Shown here one piece after another: positions 8,131-17,987 of a stretch of 46,406 nt of DNA (position 1 is its first letter; every line of letters starts with the position of its first letter). The translations under genes and the position numbers were made by a program. The stretch is from Hydrogenophilales bacterium 16-61-112. GTDB lineage: Bacteria; Pseudomonadota; Gammaproteobacteria; Burkholderiales; Thiobacillaceae. Under the pieces are notes generated by a model. The model was not told the origin of the DNA and did not search any database. It saw only the letters and a program-made list of their open reading frames with translations. The stretch is taken from positions 1 to 46,406 of the forward strand of contig NCHD01000014.1 in the NCBI GenBank assembly GCA_002257045.1, in the 5' to 3' direction.

Positions 8131-9483
8131 TTATTTTTCGACTGACGGCGGGACGCTGTCGGGCCGTACCCGATCGAGATAATTGCTTGCCAGCGCCTTG
8201 TACAGGGGGCGCGGGCAAATCATGCGTGAGACGGCCGTCGCGAGCAGGGTGGCCAGCATCAGCGGCACCACCATGTCGTGGTTGTCGGTCATTTCCATCA
8301 CGATGACGAATGCGGTGATGGGAGCCTGCACCACGCCGGCAAAATAGGCCGCCATGCCGATCACCACCAGCGCGCCGGGGTCGGCCTGCGACACCAGGCT
8401 GGCCACCGTCTGGCCGATGCCTGCGCCGGCCGACAGGCTGGGGGCGAACAGTCCGCCGGGGATGCCGCTGATGAACGACACGAAGGTCGCGAGCATTTTC
8501 CACAGGCCATATCCAGCGGCCACCTCGCCCGTGCCTTCGAGCAACTGCCTGGCTTCTTCATAGCCGCTGCCGTAAACGGCGCTGCCGGAGGCCAGCCCGA
8601 TCAGCGCGAGAACAAAGCCGCACACGGCGGCAAAGCGCACCGGATAGGTCCGCATGAACACGCCCGCCCGACCCGGCAGGCCGTGGCTCGAAAAAGCCAG
8701 CAGCAGCCGGCTGAATCCGCCGCCCAGCACGCCGCCCGCAAGACCGCACAACAGCACGCCGAGCCAGCCGGACGAACCGCTGATCGCGCTATGGGTGGTG
8801 CCGAAATAGGTGTAGTCGCCCTGCACATAGACCGCTGCCAGACCGGCGATGATCACGGCAGTCAGCAGCGTGCCGCTGGAACGTTCCTCGAAGGAGCGCG
8901 CCATTTCCTCGATGGCGAACACGATGCCCGCCAGCGGGGTGTTGAACGCGGCCGCCACGCCGGCGCCGCCGCCGGCGACGATCAGGCCGCGCTCCATCAA
9001 ATGGCGCGGAAAGCGGATCAGCCAGCGCAGGTTGTAGAGCAGGGCCGCGCCCACCTGTACCGTCGGGCCTTCGCGCCCCACGCTGGCGCCGCCCGCCAGG
9101 CCCACGCAGGTCAGCAGCATCTTGGCCGCTGCCAGGCGCAGCGACAGCACGCGGTCGCGCACCGGGCCATCGGGCATGCGGATGGCGGCGATGGTCTGCG
9201 GGATGCCGCTGCCCTCCGCTCCCTTGAAATAGCGCTGGGTTAGCGCGGCCACCGTCGCCAGCGTCAAGGGCGTGATCAGCAGCGGCAGCCAGGGCGATAC
9301 GGCCAGCGCATGGCTGAAGAGTTCGTGGGCGTAATCGCTGGCGAGCGCAAAAGCCGTTGCGGCCAGCCCGACCCCGACCGCGCCGCCCCAGAACAGCATG
9401 TGGCGCAGCCACAAGCGGGCCGAGAGCAGGCCGACGCGGTGACGTTTCTGAACGTAGGGGAGTCGGGGGCGCGGCCAGTTCAT
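8131..9483 (-). CDS. ClC-family chloride/proton antiporter
   Basis: The 450-residue product is a ClC transporter of the inner membrane with about ten to twelve hydrophobic helices. The anion-selectivity motif GSGIP is at residues 91-95, the gating glutamate is E138 in GREGPTVQ, and NTPLAGIVFAIEEM supplies E193, which aligns with the internal proton glutamate of the E. coli exchanger. Presence of both glutamates favours a chloride/proton antiporter over a channel. There is no C-terminal CBS pair. The ATG at 9483 is the only good start. It is transcribed divergently from acetate kinase and convergently with the upstream pseudogene. Such exchangers often help in acid stress, which could suit acetate production next door. 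Confidence 0.9.
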   Translation of the reverse strand: MNWPRPRLPYVQKRHRVGLLSARLWLRHMLFWGGAVGVGLAATAFALASDYAHELFSHALAVSPWLPLLITPLTLATVAALTQRYFKGAEGSGIPQTIAAIRMPDGPVRDRVLSLRLAAAKMLLTCVGLAGGASVGREGPTVQVGAALLYNLRWLIRFPRHLMERGLIVAGGGAGVAAAFNTPLAGIVFAIEEMARSFEERSSGTLLTAVIIAGLAAVYVQGDYTYFGTTHSAISGSSGWLGVLLCGLAGGVLGGGFSRLLLAFSSHGLPGRAGVFMRTYPVRFAAVCGFVLALIGLASGSAVYGSGYEEARQLLEGTGEVAAGYGLWKMLATFVSFISGIPGGLFAPSLSAGAGIGQTVASLVSQADPGALVVIGMAAYFAGVVQAPITAFVIVMEMTDNHDMVVPLMLATLLATAVSRMICPRPLYKALASNYLDRVRPDSVPPSVEK

Positions 9484-9698
9484 GGTCGAATCCTAACGGC
9501 TTGGGCACCTGCTTGTCACAGAGTCGATGCGTGCGTTCGGATTTGCGGGGCGTGCGTTCGGTCGTGGGAGGTTGCAGCGGCTGAATGTGAAATTTTGCCC
9601 GAACCGCGATCGAACCGTAGCCGACACGCAGAGGGATGCGGCTGCGCAGACTAAGATGCATGGATCGACTTTCTGCCATCGCCTGCCTCCGTACTTTT
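9484..9698. promoter_or_regulatory. Divergent intergenic region with a 12-bp direct repeat
   Basis: This gap lies between the ClC gene and acetate kinase. GCGTGCGTTCGG occurs twice (9529-9540 and 9550-9561), 21 bp apart start to start, which places both copies on the same helix face. That spacing is compatible with an operator but is not proof. No clear Shine-Dalgarno precedes the acetate kinase ATG at 9699. Confidence 0.3.
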
Positions 9699-10880
9699 AT
9701 GGATACTGCACTGCTGACCGTAAACGCCGGTTCGTCCAGCCTCAAGTTCGCCCTCTATCGGGCGGACGCCGCACCGGCCCGCGACGCGCAGGTGCGCGGC
9801 AGCATCGATGCGATCGGCCAGCGTGGGCGTTTTCGGCTGCACGAAGCCGCCGCTGGTTCGAGCGAACACGAGGTGTCAGCGGCCAGTCATGAACAGGCGC
9901 TCACGCTGCTGCTCGACTGGCTGGCGGCGCGCCATCCCGGCCTGATCCTGCGTGCGGCGGGCCATCGCGTGGTCCATGGCGGCGCCGAATTCCGCCAGCC
10001 GGTGCGCATCGACGATCAGGTTGTGGCGGCGCTGGACAAGCTGATACCCCTGAGCCCGCTGCATCAGCCACACAATCTGGCAGGCATCCGCGCGCTGGCG
10101 CGGCTGCGTCCGGAGCTGCCGCAGGTTGCCTGCTTCGACACCGCGTTTCATCACACCCTGCCGCCGCTGGCGCGAAATTTTGCCCTGCCGCGCGACATGA
10201 GCGCACGCGGCATCCGCCGCTACGGTTTTCACGGCCTGTCCTACGAGTACATCGCGCATGTGTTGCCGGAGCATCTGGGCGACGCAGCCGAGGGCCGCGT
10301 CGTGGTCGCGCATCTGGGCCACGGCGCGAGTCTGTGCGCGATGCGGCAACGGCGCAGCGTGGAAACTTCGATGGGCTTCACGCCGCTCGACGGCATTCCG
10401 ATGGGCAGCCGCGCGGGCGCGCTCGACCCCGGCGTGCTGCTTTATCTGTTGCGCGAGGAGGGCATGAGCGTGGCGCAGCTGGACGAGCTGCTGCACCAGC
10501 GCTGCGGCCTGCTCGGCGTGTCCGGCATCAGCGGCGACGTGCAAACCCTGCTGGCGAGCGCGCATCCGCACGCCGCCGAGGCGCTGGACCTGTTCGCCTA
10601 CCGCACCAGCCAGGCGATTGCCGCCCACGCGGTTGCGCTGGGGGGGCTCGACGCGCTGGTGTTCACCGCCGGCATCGGCGGGCACGCGGCGCCGGTGCGT
10701 GCCGCCATCTGCCAGCACCTCGCCTGGCTCGGGCTGCATCTGGACGCTGCAGCCAACGCCAGCCACGGCCCGCGCATCAGCCAGGCTGACAGCCCGATCG
10801 CCGCCTGGGTGATCCCGACCGATGAGGAATATGTGATCGCCCGCCACGCCTGGGCACTGACCGCAACACCTGCCCTGTAA
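9699..10880 (+). CDS. ackA: Acetate kinase
   Basis: The 393-residue enzyme interconverts acetyl phosphate and ADP with acetate and ATP. It shows the N-terminal phosphate-binding VNAGSSSLKF, GHRVVHGG, ACFDTAFHHTLPP, RYGFHGLSYEY, VAHLGHGASLCA, SMGFTPLDGIPMGSRAGALDP and TDEEYVIA. Several normally invariant positions differ from the textbook form: HLGNG is HLGHG and MGTRSGDIDP is MGSRAGALDP, as expected for a divergent branch. The frame is open upstream to 9636 with another ATG at 9660; I chose 9699 because the conserved core begins six residues later. It sits 56 bases before phosphoketolase, whose product acetyl phosphate is its substrate, so it very likely works in ATP generation. Confidence 0.9.
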   Translation: MDTALLTVNAGSSSLKFALYRADAAPARDAQVRGSIDAIGQRGRFRLHEAAAGSSEHEVSAASHEQALTLLLDWLAARHPGLILRAAGHRVVHGGAEFRQPVRIDDQVVAALDKLIPLSPLHQPHNLAGIRALARLRPELPQVACFDTAFHHTLPPLARNFALPRDMSARGIRRYGFHGLSYEYIAHVLPEHLGDAAEGRVVVAHLGHGASLCAMRQRRSVETSMGFTPLDGIPMGSRAGALDPGVLLYLLREEGMSVAQLDELLHQRCGLLGVSGISGDVQTLLASAHPHAAEALDLFAYRTSQAIAAHAVALGGLDALVFTAGIGGHAAPVRAAICQHLAWLGLHLDAAANASHGPRISQADSPIAAWVIPTDEEYVIARHAWALTATPAL

Positions 10881-10936
10881 CCTTGCTGGCCGACAATGGA
10901 AGCTGATGCAGCCCCGACACGCATGAAAGGACCCCC

Positions 10937-13321
10937 ATGAACGCACCTGGCCCCGCCACCCCGGCCGCACCGGGGACTGACGAACTGCAGCGCATCAACG
11001 CCTACTGGCGCGCCTGCAACTATCTGGCAGCGGGCATGATTTTCCTGCGCGACAACCCGCTGCTGCGCGAACCCTTGAAGCCGGAACACATCAAGCAGCG
11101 TCTGCTGGGTCACTGGGGCGCCAGTCCGGGCCTGAGCTTTGCGTGGGTGCATCTCAACCGCCTGATCCGGCTATATGACCTCGACGCGATTTTTCTCGCC
11201 GGTCCCGGCCATGGCGCGCCCGGCATCCTCGCGCCGGCGTATCTGGAAGGCGTCTACAGCGAGGTCTACCCCAACAAGGGCGAAGACGAGGAGGGCATGC
11301 GCCAGTTCTTCAAGGAATTTTCCTTTCCCGGCGGCATCGGCAGCCACTGCACGCCGGAAACGCCCGGCTCGATCCACGAAGGCGGCGAGTTGGGTTACAG
11401 CATTGCGCATGCCTTTGGCGCGGCGTTCGATAACCCCGATCTGCTGGTGACGGTGATGGTGGGCGACGGCGAGGCAGAAACCGGGCCGCTGGCCACCTCG
11501 TGGCATTCCAACAAGTTTCTCAACCCCATCCGCGACGGTGCGGTGCTGCCCATCCTTCATCTCAACGGCTACAAGATCAACAACCCGACGATCCTGGCGC
11601 GCATTTCGCACGACGAGCTGGACAACCTGTTCAGGGGCTACGGCTGGACGCCTTACTTTGTCGAAGGCTCTGACCCCCTGACCATGCATGCCGCGATGGC
11701 CGCGGTGCTGGAGCAGTGCGTGCTGGAGATCCGCCGCATCCAGAATGAGGCGCGCGCCAGCGGCATTCCGGGACGACCGCGCTGGCCGATGATCGTGCTG
11801 CGCTCGCCCAAGGGCTGGACCGGCCCCGCCGAGGTCGACGGCAAAAAAGTGGAAGGTTTCTGGCGCGCGCATCAGGTGCCGATTGCCGACGTGCGCAACA
11901 ACCCGGCGCATCTGCAGCAGCTCGAGGCCTGGCTGCACAGTTACAGGCCAGATGAACTGTTCGACGCGGCGGGCCGCCTGTGTCCCGAACTGAAGGCGCT
12001 GGCGCCCGATGGCAACCGTCGCATGAGCGCCAACCCGCATGCCAACGGCGGCCTGCTGCGGCGCGCGCTGCGCATGCCGGACTTCCGCGACTACGCCGCC
12101 GAACTGCCCGGCCCCGGCAAGATCACGGCAGAAAACACCCGCCCGCTGGGCAAGCTGCTGCGCGACGTGATGGCCGATAACATGCACAACTTCCGCGTGT
12201 TCGGCCCGGACGAAAATGCGTCCAACAAGCTTGACAATCTGTACGAGGTCACCAAGAAGACCTGGCTCGCCGACATCTACCCGGAAGACGCCGGCGGCAG
12301 CGAGCTGTCGTCCGACGGCCGGGTGATGGAGATGCTGTCCGAGCACACGCTGGAAGGCTGGCTGGAAGGCTATCTGCTGACCGGCCGGCACGGCTTTTTC
12401 TCGACCTATGAAGCCTTCGTCCATATCATCGACTCGATGTTCAACCAGCATGCCAAATGGCTGGCGATGTCGGCCAAGGTGCCGTGGCGGGCGCCGGTGT
12501 CGTCGCTCAATCTGCTGATCACCTCGACCGTCTGGCGCCAGGATCACAACGGCTTCACCCATCAGGATCCGGGGTTTCTCGACGTGGTGGTGAACAAGAG
12601 CCCGGCTGTGACCCGCATCTACCTGCCGCCGGACGTCAATACACTGCTGGTGACGTCTGCGCATTGCCTGGAAAGCACCGACCTCATCAACGTCATCGTC
12701 TGCGACAAGCAGAAGCATCTGCAGTATCTGGACATGGACGCGGCAATCACGCACTGCACCAAGGGCATCGGCATCTGGGAATGGGCCAGCAACGACGATG
12801 GGGCGGAACCCGACGTGGTGATGGCCAGCGCCGGCGACATTCCCACCAAGGAAGCGCTGGCGGCGACGGTGCTGCTGCGCGAGCACTTCCCCGATCTGAA
12901 GCTGCGCTTCATCAACGTGGTCGATCTGTACAAGCTGACCCCGGCCAGCGAACACCCGCACGGACTCAGCGACAAGGATTTCGACAGCCTGTTCACGCTC
13001 GACAAGCCGGTGATCTTCAACTTCCACGGCTATCCCTGGCTGATTCATCGCCTGGCCTATCGCCGCCACAACCACGACAACCTGCACGTGCGCGGCTACA
13101 AGGAAAAGGGCAGCATCAACACCCCGCTCGAGCTGGCGATCCAGAACGAAATCGACCGCTTCAGCCTCGCCATCGACGTCATCGACCGTGTGCCCGCCCT
13201 GCGCGTGGTGGGCGCCCACGTCAAGGAAAAGCTGCGAGACCGGCAGATCGAGTGCCGCAATTACGCCTATGAAAACGGCGTCGATCTACCCGAGGCGGAT
13301 GCCTGGGCGTGGCCTTACTGA
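10937..13321 (+). CDS. xfp: Xylulose 5-phosphate/fructose 6-phosphate phosphoketolase
   Basis: This 794-residue thiamine-diphosphate enzyme cleaves xylulose 5-phosphate or fructose 6-phosphate with phosphate to give acetyl phosphate plus glyceraldehyde 3-phosphate or erythrose 4-phosphate. Both signatures of the family are visible: EGGELGY and [19 protein letters not shown] in the N-terminal half. GPGHGAPGI lies before them. The length is normal. An ATG with AAAGGACCCCC upstream supports the start. It follows acetate kinase and overlaps glycogen phosphorylase by 23 bases, so the three genes probably form one transcript. Together they turn stored glucan into acetate and ATP without the lower half of glycolysis, or in autotrophs trim the pentose phosphate pool. 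Confidence 0.95.
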   Translation: MNAPGPATPAAPGTDELQRINAYWRACNYLAAGMIFLRDNPLLREPLKPEHIKQRLLGHWGASPGLSFAWVHLNRLIRLYDLDAIFLAGPGHGAPGILAPAYLEGVYSEVYPNKGEDEEGMRQFFKEFSFPGGIGSHCTPETPGSIHEGGELGYSIAHAFGAAFDNPDLLVTVMVGDGEAETGPLATSWHSNKFLNPIRDGAVLPILHLNGYKINNPTILARISHDELDNLFRGYGWTPYFVEGSDPLTMHAAMAAVLEQCVLEIRRIQNEARASGIPGRPRWPMIVLRSPKGWTGPAEVDGKKVEGFWRAHQVPIADVRNNPAHLQQLEAWLHSYRPDELFDAAGRLCPELKALAPDGNRRMSANPHANGGLLRRALRMPDFRDYAAELPGPGKITAENTRPLGKLLRDVMADNMHNFRVFGPDENASNKLDNLYEVTKKTWLADIYPEDAGGSELSSDGRVMEMLSEHTLEGWLEGYLLTGRHGFFSTYEAFVHIIDSMFNQHAKWLAMSAKVPWRAPVSSLNLLITSTVWRQDHNGFTHQDPGFLDVVVNKSPAVTRIYLPPDVNTLLVTSAHCLESTDLINVIVCDKQKHLQYLDMDAAITHCTKGIGIWEWASNDDGAEPDVVMASAGDIPTKEALAATVLLREHFPDLKLRFINVVDLYKLTPASEHPHGLSDKDFDSLFTLDKPVIFNFHGYPWLIHRLAYRRHNHDNLHVRGYKEKGSINTPLELAIQNEIDRFSLAIDVIDRVPALRVVGAHVKEKLRDRQIECRNYAYENGVDLPEADAWAWPY

Positions 13322-15821
13322 CGCATTGCGAACTGGAAAGGCGACCCTGTCCGAATATGCCGAACGCTCCCTGCATACCCGCACCGCGCGCTCGGTCGAT
13401 GCCTTGCGCCGCTCGTTTACCGACAACCTCTACTACCTCACCGGGCGTTCGTTCGAGAAGGCAGCCCCCCACGACTTTTACATGGCGCTGGCCTACACCG
13501 TGCGTGATCGCATGCTGGAGCGCTACATCCTCACCAGCGAGCGCTACCGGCAGAACAGCAACCGGATGGTCTGCTATTTTTCGGCAGAGTTTTTGCTGGG
13601 GCCGCATCTGGGCAACAACATTCTCAATCTGGGCCTGCACGACAACCTTGACGAAGCCTTGCGCGAACTGGGGCTGGATCTGGAAACCCTGCTGCAGCAG
13701 GAACAGGAGCCGGGGCTGGGCAATGGCGGCCTGGGTCGGCTCGCCGCGTGTTATCTGGATTCGCTGGCCACGCTGGAAATCCCGGCGGTGGGTTACGGCA
13801 TCCGTTACGAGTTCGGCCTGTTCGACCAGCACATCAAGGATGGCTGGCAGGTGGAAGTGACCGATGCCTGGCTGCGCGACGGCAACCCCTGGGAATTGCT
13901 GAACCGGCACCAGCGCTATCCGGTCAAGCTGGGCGGCCATACCGAAACCTACCGCGACCGGCAGGATCGTTTGCGGGTTCGGTGGACGTCCGACTGCACG
14001 GTTTACGGCGTGGCCTACGACACGCCGATCCTTGGCTACGGCGTCAACACCGTCAACCTGCTGCGGCTGTGGAAATCGGAGGCGCACGATTCCTTTGATT
14101 TTCAGGCGTTCAATCTCGGCCATTACTACGGCGCCGTCGAAGCCATGGTGGTGGCCGAAAACCTGACCAAGGTGCTGTACCCCAACGATGACCCCGAGGT
14201 GGGCAAGGAACTGCGCCTCAAGCAGCAGTATTTCTTCGTGTCGTGTTCGCTGCAGGATATGGTGCGGATCACCCTGCGCGATCTGGGCGACCTGTCACGT
14301 TTTGCCGAAAAGTATGTCGCCCAGCTCAACGACACCCATCCGGCTATTGCCGTGGCCGAGCTGATGCGCCTGCTGGTCGACGAACACGGCTTCCCATGGG
14401 AACAGGCGTGGGATACCACCCGCGCGAGCTTCGCCTACACCAACCACACGCTGTTGCCGGAGGCGCTGGAGACCTGGCCGGTGGAGATGTTCCGGCGCAT
14501 CCTGCCGCGCCACCTCGAAATCGTTTACGAGATCAACCGCCGTTTTCTCGACGAAGTACGCATGCGCTTTCTTGACGATGCGGCACGCATCGAGCGCATG
14601 TCGCTGATCGCCGAGGGGCCGGTTCATCGGGTACGCATGGCGCATCTTGCAGCCGTCGGCAGCTTTTCCATTAATGGCGTGGCAGCCTTGCACACAGAGC
14701 TGTTGAAGACCACGGTCCTGCGCGACTTTCACGCGTTGTGGCCGGAAAAATTCAGCAACAAGACCAATGGCGTCACGCCGCGCCGCTTCATGGCGCTGGC
14801 CAATCCGCCGTTGACCCGGCTGATCGGAGACACCCTCGACAGGGACTGGCTGCGCAATCTGGAATGGCTGCACCAGTTGGAACCCTGGGCAGACGATGCG
14901 GCGTTCCGGACGCGCTGGGCCGAGGTCAAGCTGACAGCCAAACAGCAGCTGGCCCGTTACATAAAGGACTCGCTCAACATCGAGCTTGACCCTGCCTCGC
15001 TGTTCGACATCCAGGCCAAGCGCATCCACGAATACAAACGCCAGCATCTCAACCTGCTGCACATCATCAGTCGCTACGTGCGCCTGAAAAGCAGCCCGAA
15101 TGCCGACGCCACGCCGCGCACCTTCATCTTTAGCGGCAAGGCTGCGCCCAGTTACCGGATGGCCAAACTGATCGTCAAGCTGATTCATGCCGTGGCTGAC
15201 GTGGTGAACCGCGACCCGCAGGTCAACCCGCTGATGAAAGTGGTATTCATCCCCGATTTCAATGTCAAGAATGCCCAGCGCATCTATCCGGCTGCCGACC
15301 TGTCGGAGCAGATTTCCACCGCCGGCAAGGAAGCCTCGGGTACCGGAAACATGAAATTCTCGATGAACGGCGCGCTCACCATCGGCACGCTGGACGGCGC
15401 CAACGTCGAGATACGCGACGCGGTGGGAGAAGACAATTTTTTCCTGTTCGGGCTGACGGCCGAACAGGTGCAGCTGCGGTTGAGCGACGGCTATGCGCCA
15501 GGGCAGGTCATCGCGGCCGATCCCGAACTGCGGCACGCGCTTGACCTGATCAACTCCGGCCTGTTTTCGCATGGCGACCTGCAGTTGTTTGCGCCGCTCA
15601 CGCGCACACTGCGCGAACAGGACCCGTATCTGGTCTGCGCCGACTACCGCGCGTATGTGGATTGCCAGGACACGGTCGACGGCCTGTATCGCAACAGCGA
15701 GCAGTGGACCCGCAAATCCATCCTCAACGTGGCGCGCATCGGCCGGTTTTCATCCGACCGCGCCATCCATGAATATGCCGAGGACATCTGGCACGTTCGG
15801 GCCGTGCCCGTCAAAGGCTGA
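13299..15821 (+). CDS. glgP: Glycogen/alpha-glucan phosphorylase
   Basis: The roughly 840-residue product is a GT35 phosphorylase that releases glucose 1-phosphate from alpha-1,4-glucan. The N-terminal half has [33 protein letters not shown] and [14 protein letters not shown]; the pyridoxal-phosphate site is [13 protein letters not shown] with the Schiff-base lysine at about K686. The start is not certain: the ATG at 13299 lies inside the phosphoketolase gene, while a TTG at 13326 just after its stop is an alternative that would cost nine residues. Either way coupling to phosphoketolase is tight. The enzyme supplies hexose phosphate to the pathway just upstream and can degrade the polymer made by amylosucrase. 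Confidence 0.93.
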   Translation: MPGRGLTDALRTGKATLSEYAERSLHTRTARSVDALRRSFTDNLYYLTGRSFEKAAPHDFYMALAYTVRDRMLERYILTSERYRQNSNRMVCYFSAEFLLGPHLGNNILNLGLHDNLDEALRELGLDLETLLQQEQEPGLGNGGLGRLAACYLDSLATLEIPAVGYGIRYEFGLFDQHIKDGWQVEVTDAWLRDGNPWELLNRHQRYPVKLGGHTETYRDRQDRLRVRWTSDCTVYGVAYDTPILGYGVNTVNLLRLWKSEAHDSFDFQAFNLGHYYGAVEAMVVAENLTKVLYPNDDPEVGKELRLKQQYFFVSCSLQDMVRITLRDLGDLSRFAEKYVAQLNDTHPAIAVAELMRLLVDEHGFPWEQAWDTTRASFAYTNHTLLPEALETWPVEMFRRILPRHLEIVYEINRRFLDEVRMRFLDDAARIERMSLIAEGPVHRVRMAHLAAVGSFSINGVAALHTELLKTTVLRDFHALWPEKFSNKTNGVTPRRFMALANPPLTRLIGDTLDRDWLRNLEWLHQLEPWADDAAFRTRWAEVKLTAKQQLARYIKDSLNIELDPASLFDIQAKRIHEYKRQHLNLLHIISRYVRLKSSPNADATPRTFIFSGKAAPSYRMAKLIVKLIHAVADVVNRDPQVNPLMKVVFIPDFNVKNAQRIYPAADLSEQISTAGKEASGTGNMKFSMNGALTIGTLDGANVEIRDAVGEDNFFLFGLTAEQVQLRLSDGYAPGQVIAADPELRHALDLINSGLFSHGDLQLFAPLTRTLREQDPYLVCADYRAYVDCQDTVDGLYRNSEQWTRKSILNVARIGRFSSDRAIHEYAEDIWHVRAVPVKG

Positions 15822-15831
15822 AGCCTCGGCG

Positions 15832-16194
15832 CTACCTGCGCCGGGTCGATGGCGTCGCGGCGTGCGGGCCGGCCAGCAGATCGTCGGTGAGCCCCTGCAT
15901 GAAGCCGACGTGCCGGGCTTCGGCCTGCTGGAACGCAAGGATCAGCTGTTCCGCCGCTGCGGTCAGGCGGCTGCCCGCGGGGTCGCTTTGCACCAGCGGG
16001 GTCGACCAGGCGCTGTTCATTGCATCCACCGCGTCCCACGCTGACTTGTAGCTCATCTTCATCGCCTTGGCGGCTTTGGAAATGGATCCGGTTTCACGGA
16101 TACGCTGCAGCAGTTCGATGCGGCCGCGGCCGAGGAAGTTTTTGCCGTCGAGCGTGAGCCAGAAACGGCCGTCGACTTTGAGGTGGGAATGCAT
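15832..16194 (-). CDS. ModE-type winged-helix DNA-binding protein without a molybdate-binding domain
   Basis: The 120-residue product begins MHSHLKVDGRFWLTLDGKNF and contains GRGRIELLQRIRETGSISKAAKAMKMSYKSAWDAVDAMN split here for length; the segment GSISKAAKAMKMSYKSAWDA matches the helix-turn-helix of ModE N-terminal domains. The usual glycine-rich wing is shortened to SDPAGSRLTAAAEQL. The molybdate-binding MOP repeats of full ModE are absent, so the protein is only the DNA-binding part, as in many stand-alone family members. It converges on glycogen phosphorylase with 10 bases between stops and diverges from the DUF302 gene. Frame is open upstream to 16263; the ATG at 16194 matches the family start. 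Target and ligand are unknown. Confidence 0.7.
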   Translation of the reverse strand: MHSHLKVDGRFWLTLDGKNFLGRGRIELLQRIRETGSISKAAKAMKMSYKSAWDAVDAMNSAWSTPLVQSDPAGSRLTAAAEQLILAFQQAEARHVGFMQGLTDDLLAGPHAATPSTRRR

Positions 16195-16274
16195 CGGCCG
16201 AGTGTAGCAAACGCAGCTTGCGTGTCTGCGCGTATATGGCCGAAAATCAGGCCTCCTGTCCACGAAAGAGCGCC

Positions 16275-16733
16275 ATGAAAAAAATTATCACTGCGTGCGT
16301 CCTGTTCGGCCTGTCGATGCCTGCGCTGGCGACCGACGCGTATTCCGTTCTGTTCAAAACCCAGGGCGACTTTTCGTTCGTGCGCGACTCGGTGCAGTCC
16401 GCGATCGAAGGCAAGGGGCTGGTGATCAATCACACCAACCTGATCGCCGGCATGCTGGAGCGCACTGGCAAGGATCTGGGTGCGACCAAACAGGTGTATA
16501 CGAATGGCGAGCAGTTCGAGTTTTGCAGCGCGACGATTTCGCGCGCCATGATGGAAGCCGACCCGCATGCGATCACGATGTGTCCCTACATCGTGTCGGT
16601 GTATACGATACCCGGCGACGCCAACGTGTATGTCGCTTACCGCAAGCCCGGCCCCACGCACAACCCGGCGCTGAAAAAGGCGCTGGATCAGGTTGAAACG
16701 CTGCTGTCCGAGATCATTGAAGAAGTGCTGTAA
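16275..16733 (+). CDS. Exported DUF302 family protein
   Basis: The 152-residue protein has a typical Sec signal (MKKIITACVLFGLSMPALAT, probable cleavage after ALA) and then a compact alpha/beta domain. SVQSAIEGKGLVINHTNLI and the later segments around FEFCSATISRAMM and MCPYIVSVYTIP resemble DUF302 proteins, small domains of unknown function common in sulfur- and metal-oxidising proteobacteria. Two cysteines (in EFCSAT and TMCPYI) could pair in the periplasm. The ATG at 16275 is preceded by GAAAGAGCG. It is divergent from the ModE-like gene with an 80-bp gap and converges on nnrS. Function cannot be assigned. Confidence 0.7.
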   Translation: MKKIITACVLFGLSMPALATDAYSVLFKTQGDFSFVRDSVQSAIEGKGLVINHTNLIAGMLERTGKDLGATKQVYTNGEQFEFCSATISRAMMEADPHAITMCPYIVSVYTIPGDANVYVAYRKPGPTHNPALKKALDQVETLLSEIIEEVL

Positions 16734-16757
16734 GGCGTTTTACCCGCAACCGGCCAT

Positions 16758-17954
16758 TCAGCCCGGTTTGCCGTCCACCCTGGGGCGCAGCAGCATGACT
16801 GCGTAGAGCGCCACAAACAGGCCGAACGCCAGCATCCACAGGAAGCCGGCGACCACGGTGCCGGCCAGGTAATCGGCTGGAACCAGCAGCGGCAGCGCGA
16901 TGCGGCTCAACGCTGCGCAGTTGACCGCCATGAAAGCCAGCGTCATCAGCGGAGCGGGTTCCAGCGTGCGGCCAGTGTGTCCGAGCGAAACCCGCGCCAT
17001 CATGCCCAGCGTCAACGCGCCGATGGCGCCCGCCGTGAAGGCGTGCAGCGCGCTGCTGGCCGACACGTTCAGGCCGATCGCAGTCAGCGCCATGAGGGCG
17101 AAGCCAAGCACGATCCAGGCATAACCCAGGTGCAAGATCCACAACAAGGGCACCGACCACAGCTTGCCGGTGTACCAGCCTGCCAGCCGCACGCCATGCA
17201 TGAGCGCAGCGACCGCGGCGAACAGCGCGGTGACCGGAGAAACCGGTGCCACCAGTGCTGCGGCCAGGGCGCCGAGGGTGGCGACCGGCAGCAGGCGTTC
17301 GAGCAGCGGCCAGCGGCGGGCACGGCTGCCGAGCTTGTTGTCGGTAAAGCTGGGAATTACCCGTCCGCCCATCACCATCATCATCGCCACCACCGCATAG
17401 ACCGCTAGATGCAGCCCGATGCGCGCCGTGCCGCTGGTCCAGCCCAGCGCATCGGCATGCACCAGTGCATTGGCGCAGGCGAGCGCCAGCAGCATGAGGG
17501 GGAAGGGATAGTTGTGGAACTGTTTGGCCTTGAGGATGGGCACGGCCAGCACCGCCGCCAGAACCGGCAGGAAAGCCAGATCGAGCAGCGCCACCAGACC
17601 GACCGGCAGACCCGGAATCAGGAAGCCAAGCCGTCCCGTCAGCCACAGCACAAACAGCGCTGCCAGCGGTGTACCGGAAGGCATGCGCAGGCCGGTCCAG
17701 TTTTGCGTGGCGGTGAGCAGGAAACCGGCGATGACCGCCACGGCGAAACCGAACACCATTTCATGGCCGTGCCAGAGGGCGGGCGGCAGTTCGGCGGGAA
17801 CCAGGCTGCCGTGCAGCACCGCCATCCACACCCCCATCAGCAGCAGCGATAACAGGCCGGCGGCCAGGAAAAACGGGCGGAAGCCCAGCGCGAAGGGTGC
17901 CCAGCCGGTGACGGGCGGGCGGGTGTGCAGGTCTTTGATGGGCAGGATGGCCAT
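16758..17954 (-). CDS. nnrS: NnrS family membrane protein
   Basis: This 398-residue inner-membrane protein has about twelve hydrophobic helices and starts with the family pattern WAPFALGFRPFFLAAGLLSL and LWHGHEMVFGFAVAVIAGFL. NnrS proteins are haem- and copper-containing and protect denitrifiers against nitric oxide and related nitrosative stress; that role is established for the family in general. The conserved histidines of HGHEMVFG are the likely metal ligands. It is the last gene of the minus-strand nar block, 33 bases after the DsrC-like gene, so it is probably co-expressed with nitrate reductase, whose use leads to NO. Full length and apparently intact. Confidence 0.88.
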   Translation of the reverse strand: MAILPIKDLHTRPPVTGWAPFALGFRPFFLAAGLLSLLLMGVWMAVLHGSLVPAELPPALWHGHEMVFGFAVAVIAGFLLTATQNWTGLRMPSGTPLAALFVLWLTGRLGFLIPGLPVGLVALLDLAFLPVLAAVLAVPILKAKQFHNYPFPLMLLALACANALVHADALGWTSGTARIGLHLAVYAVVAMMMVMGGRVIPSFTDNKLGSRARRWPLLERLLPVATLGALAAALVAPVSPVTALFAAVAALMHGVRLAGWYTGKLWSVPLLWILHLGYAWIVLGFALMALTAIGLNVSASSALHAFTAGAIGALTLGMMARVSLGHTGRTLEPAPLMTLAFMAVNCAALSRIALPLLVPADYLAGTVVAGFLWMLAFGLFVALYAVMLLRPRVDGKPG

Positions 17955-17987
17955 GGTTGTTCCGATGCGTGAGGGTTCGAGGCGGGT

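Noticed and set aside
11171-13219. Long open frame on the minus strand opposite phosphoketolase, and similar long frames opposite sps, amylosucrase, narG and nosZ
   Set aside because: These are side effects of high-GC codon use in the real genes; their translations are rich in R, A, H and G or low-complexity and show no family motif.
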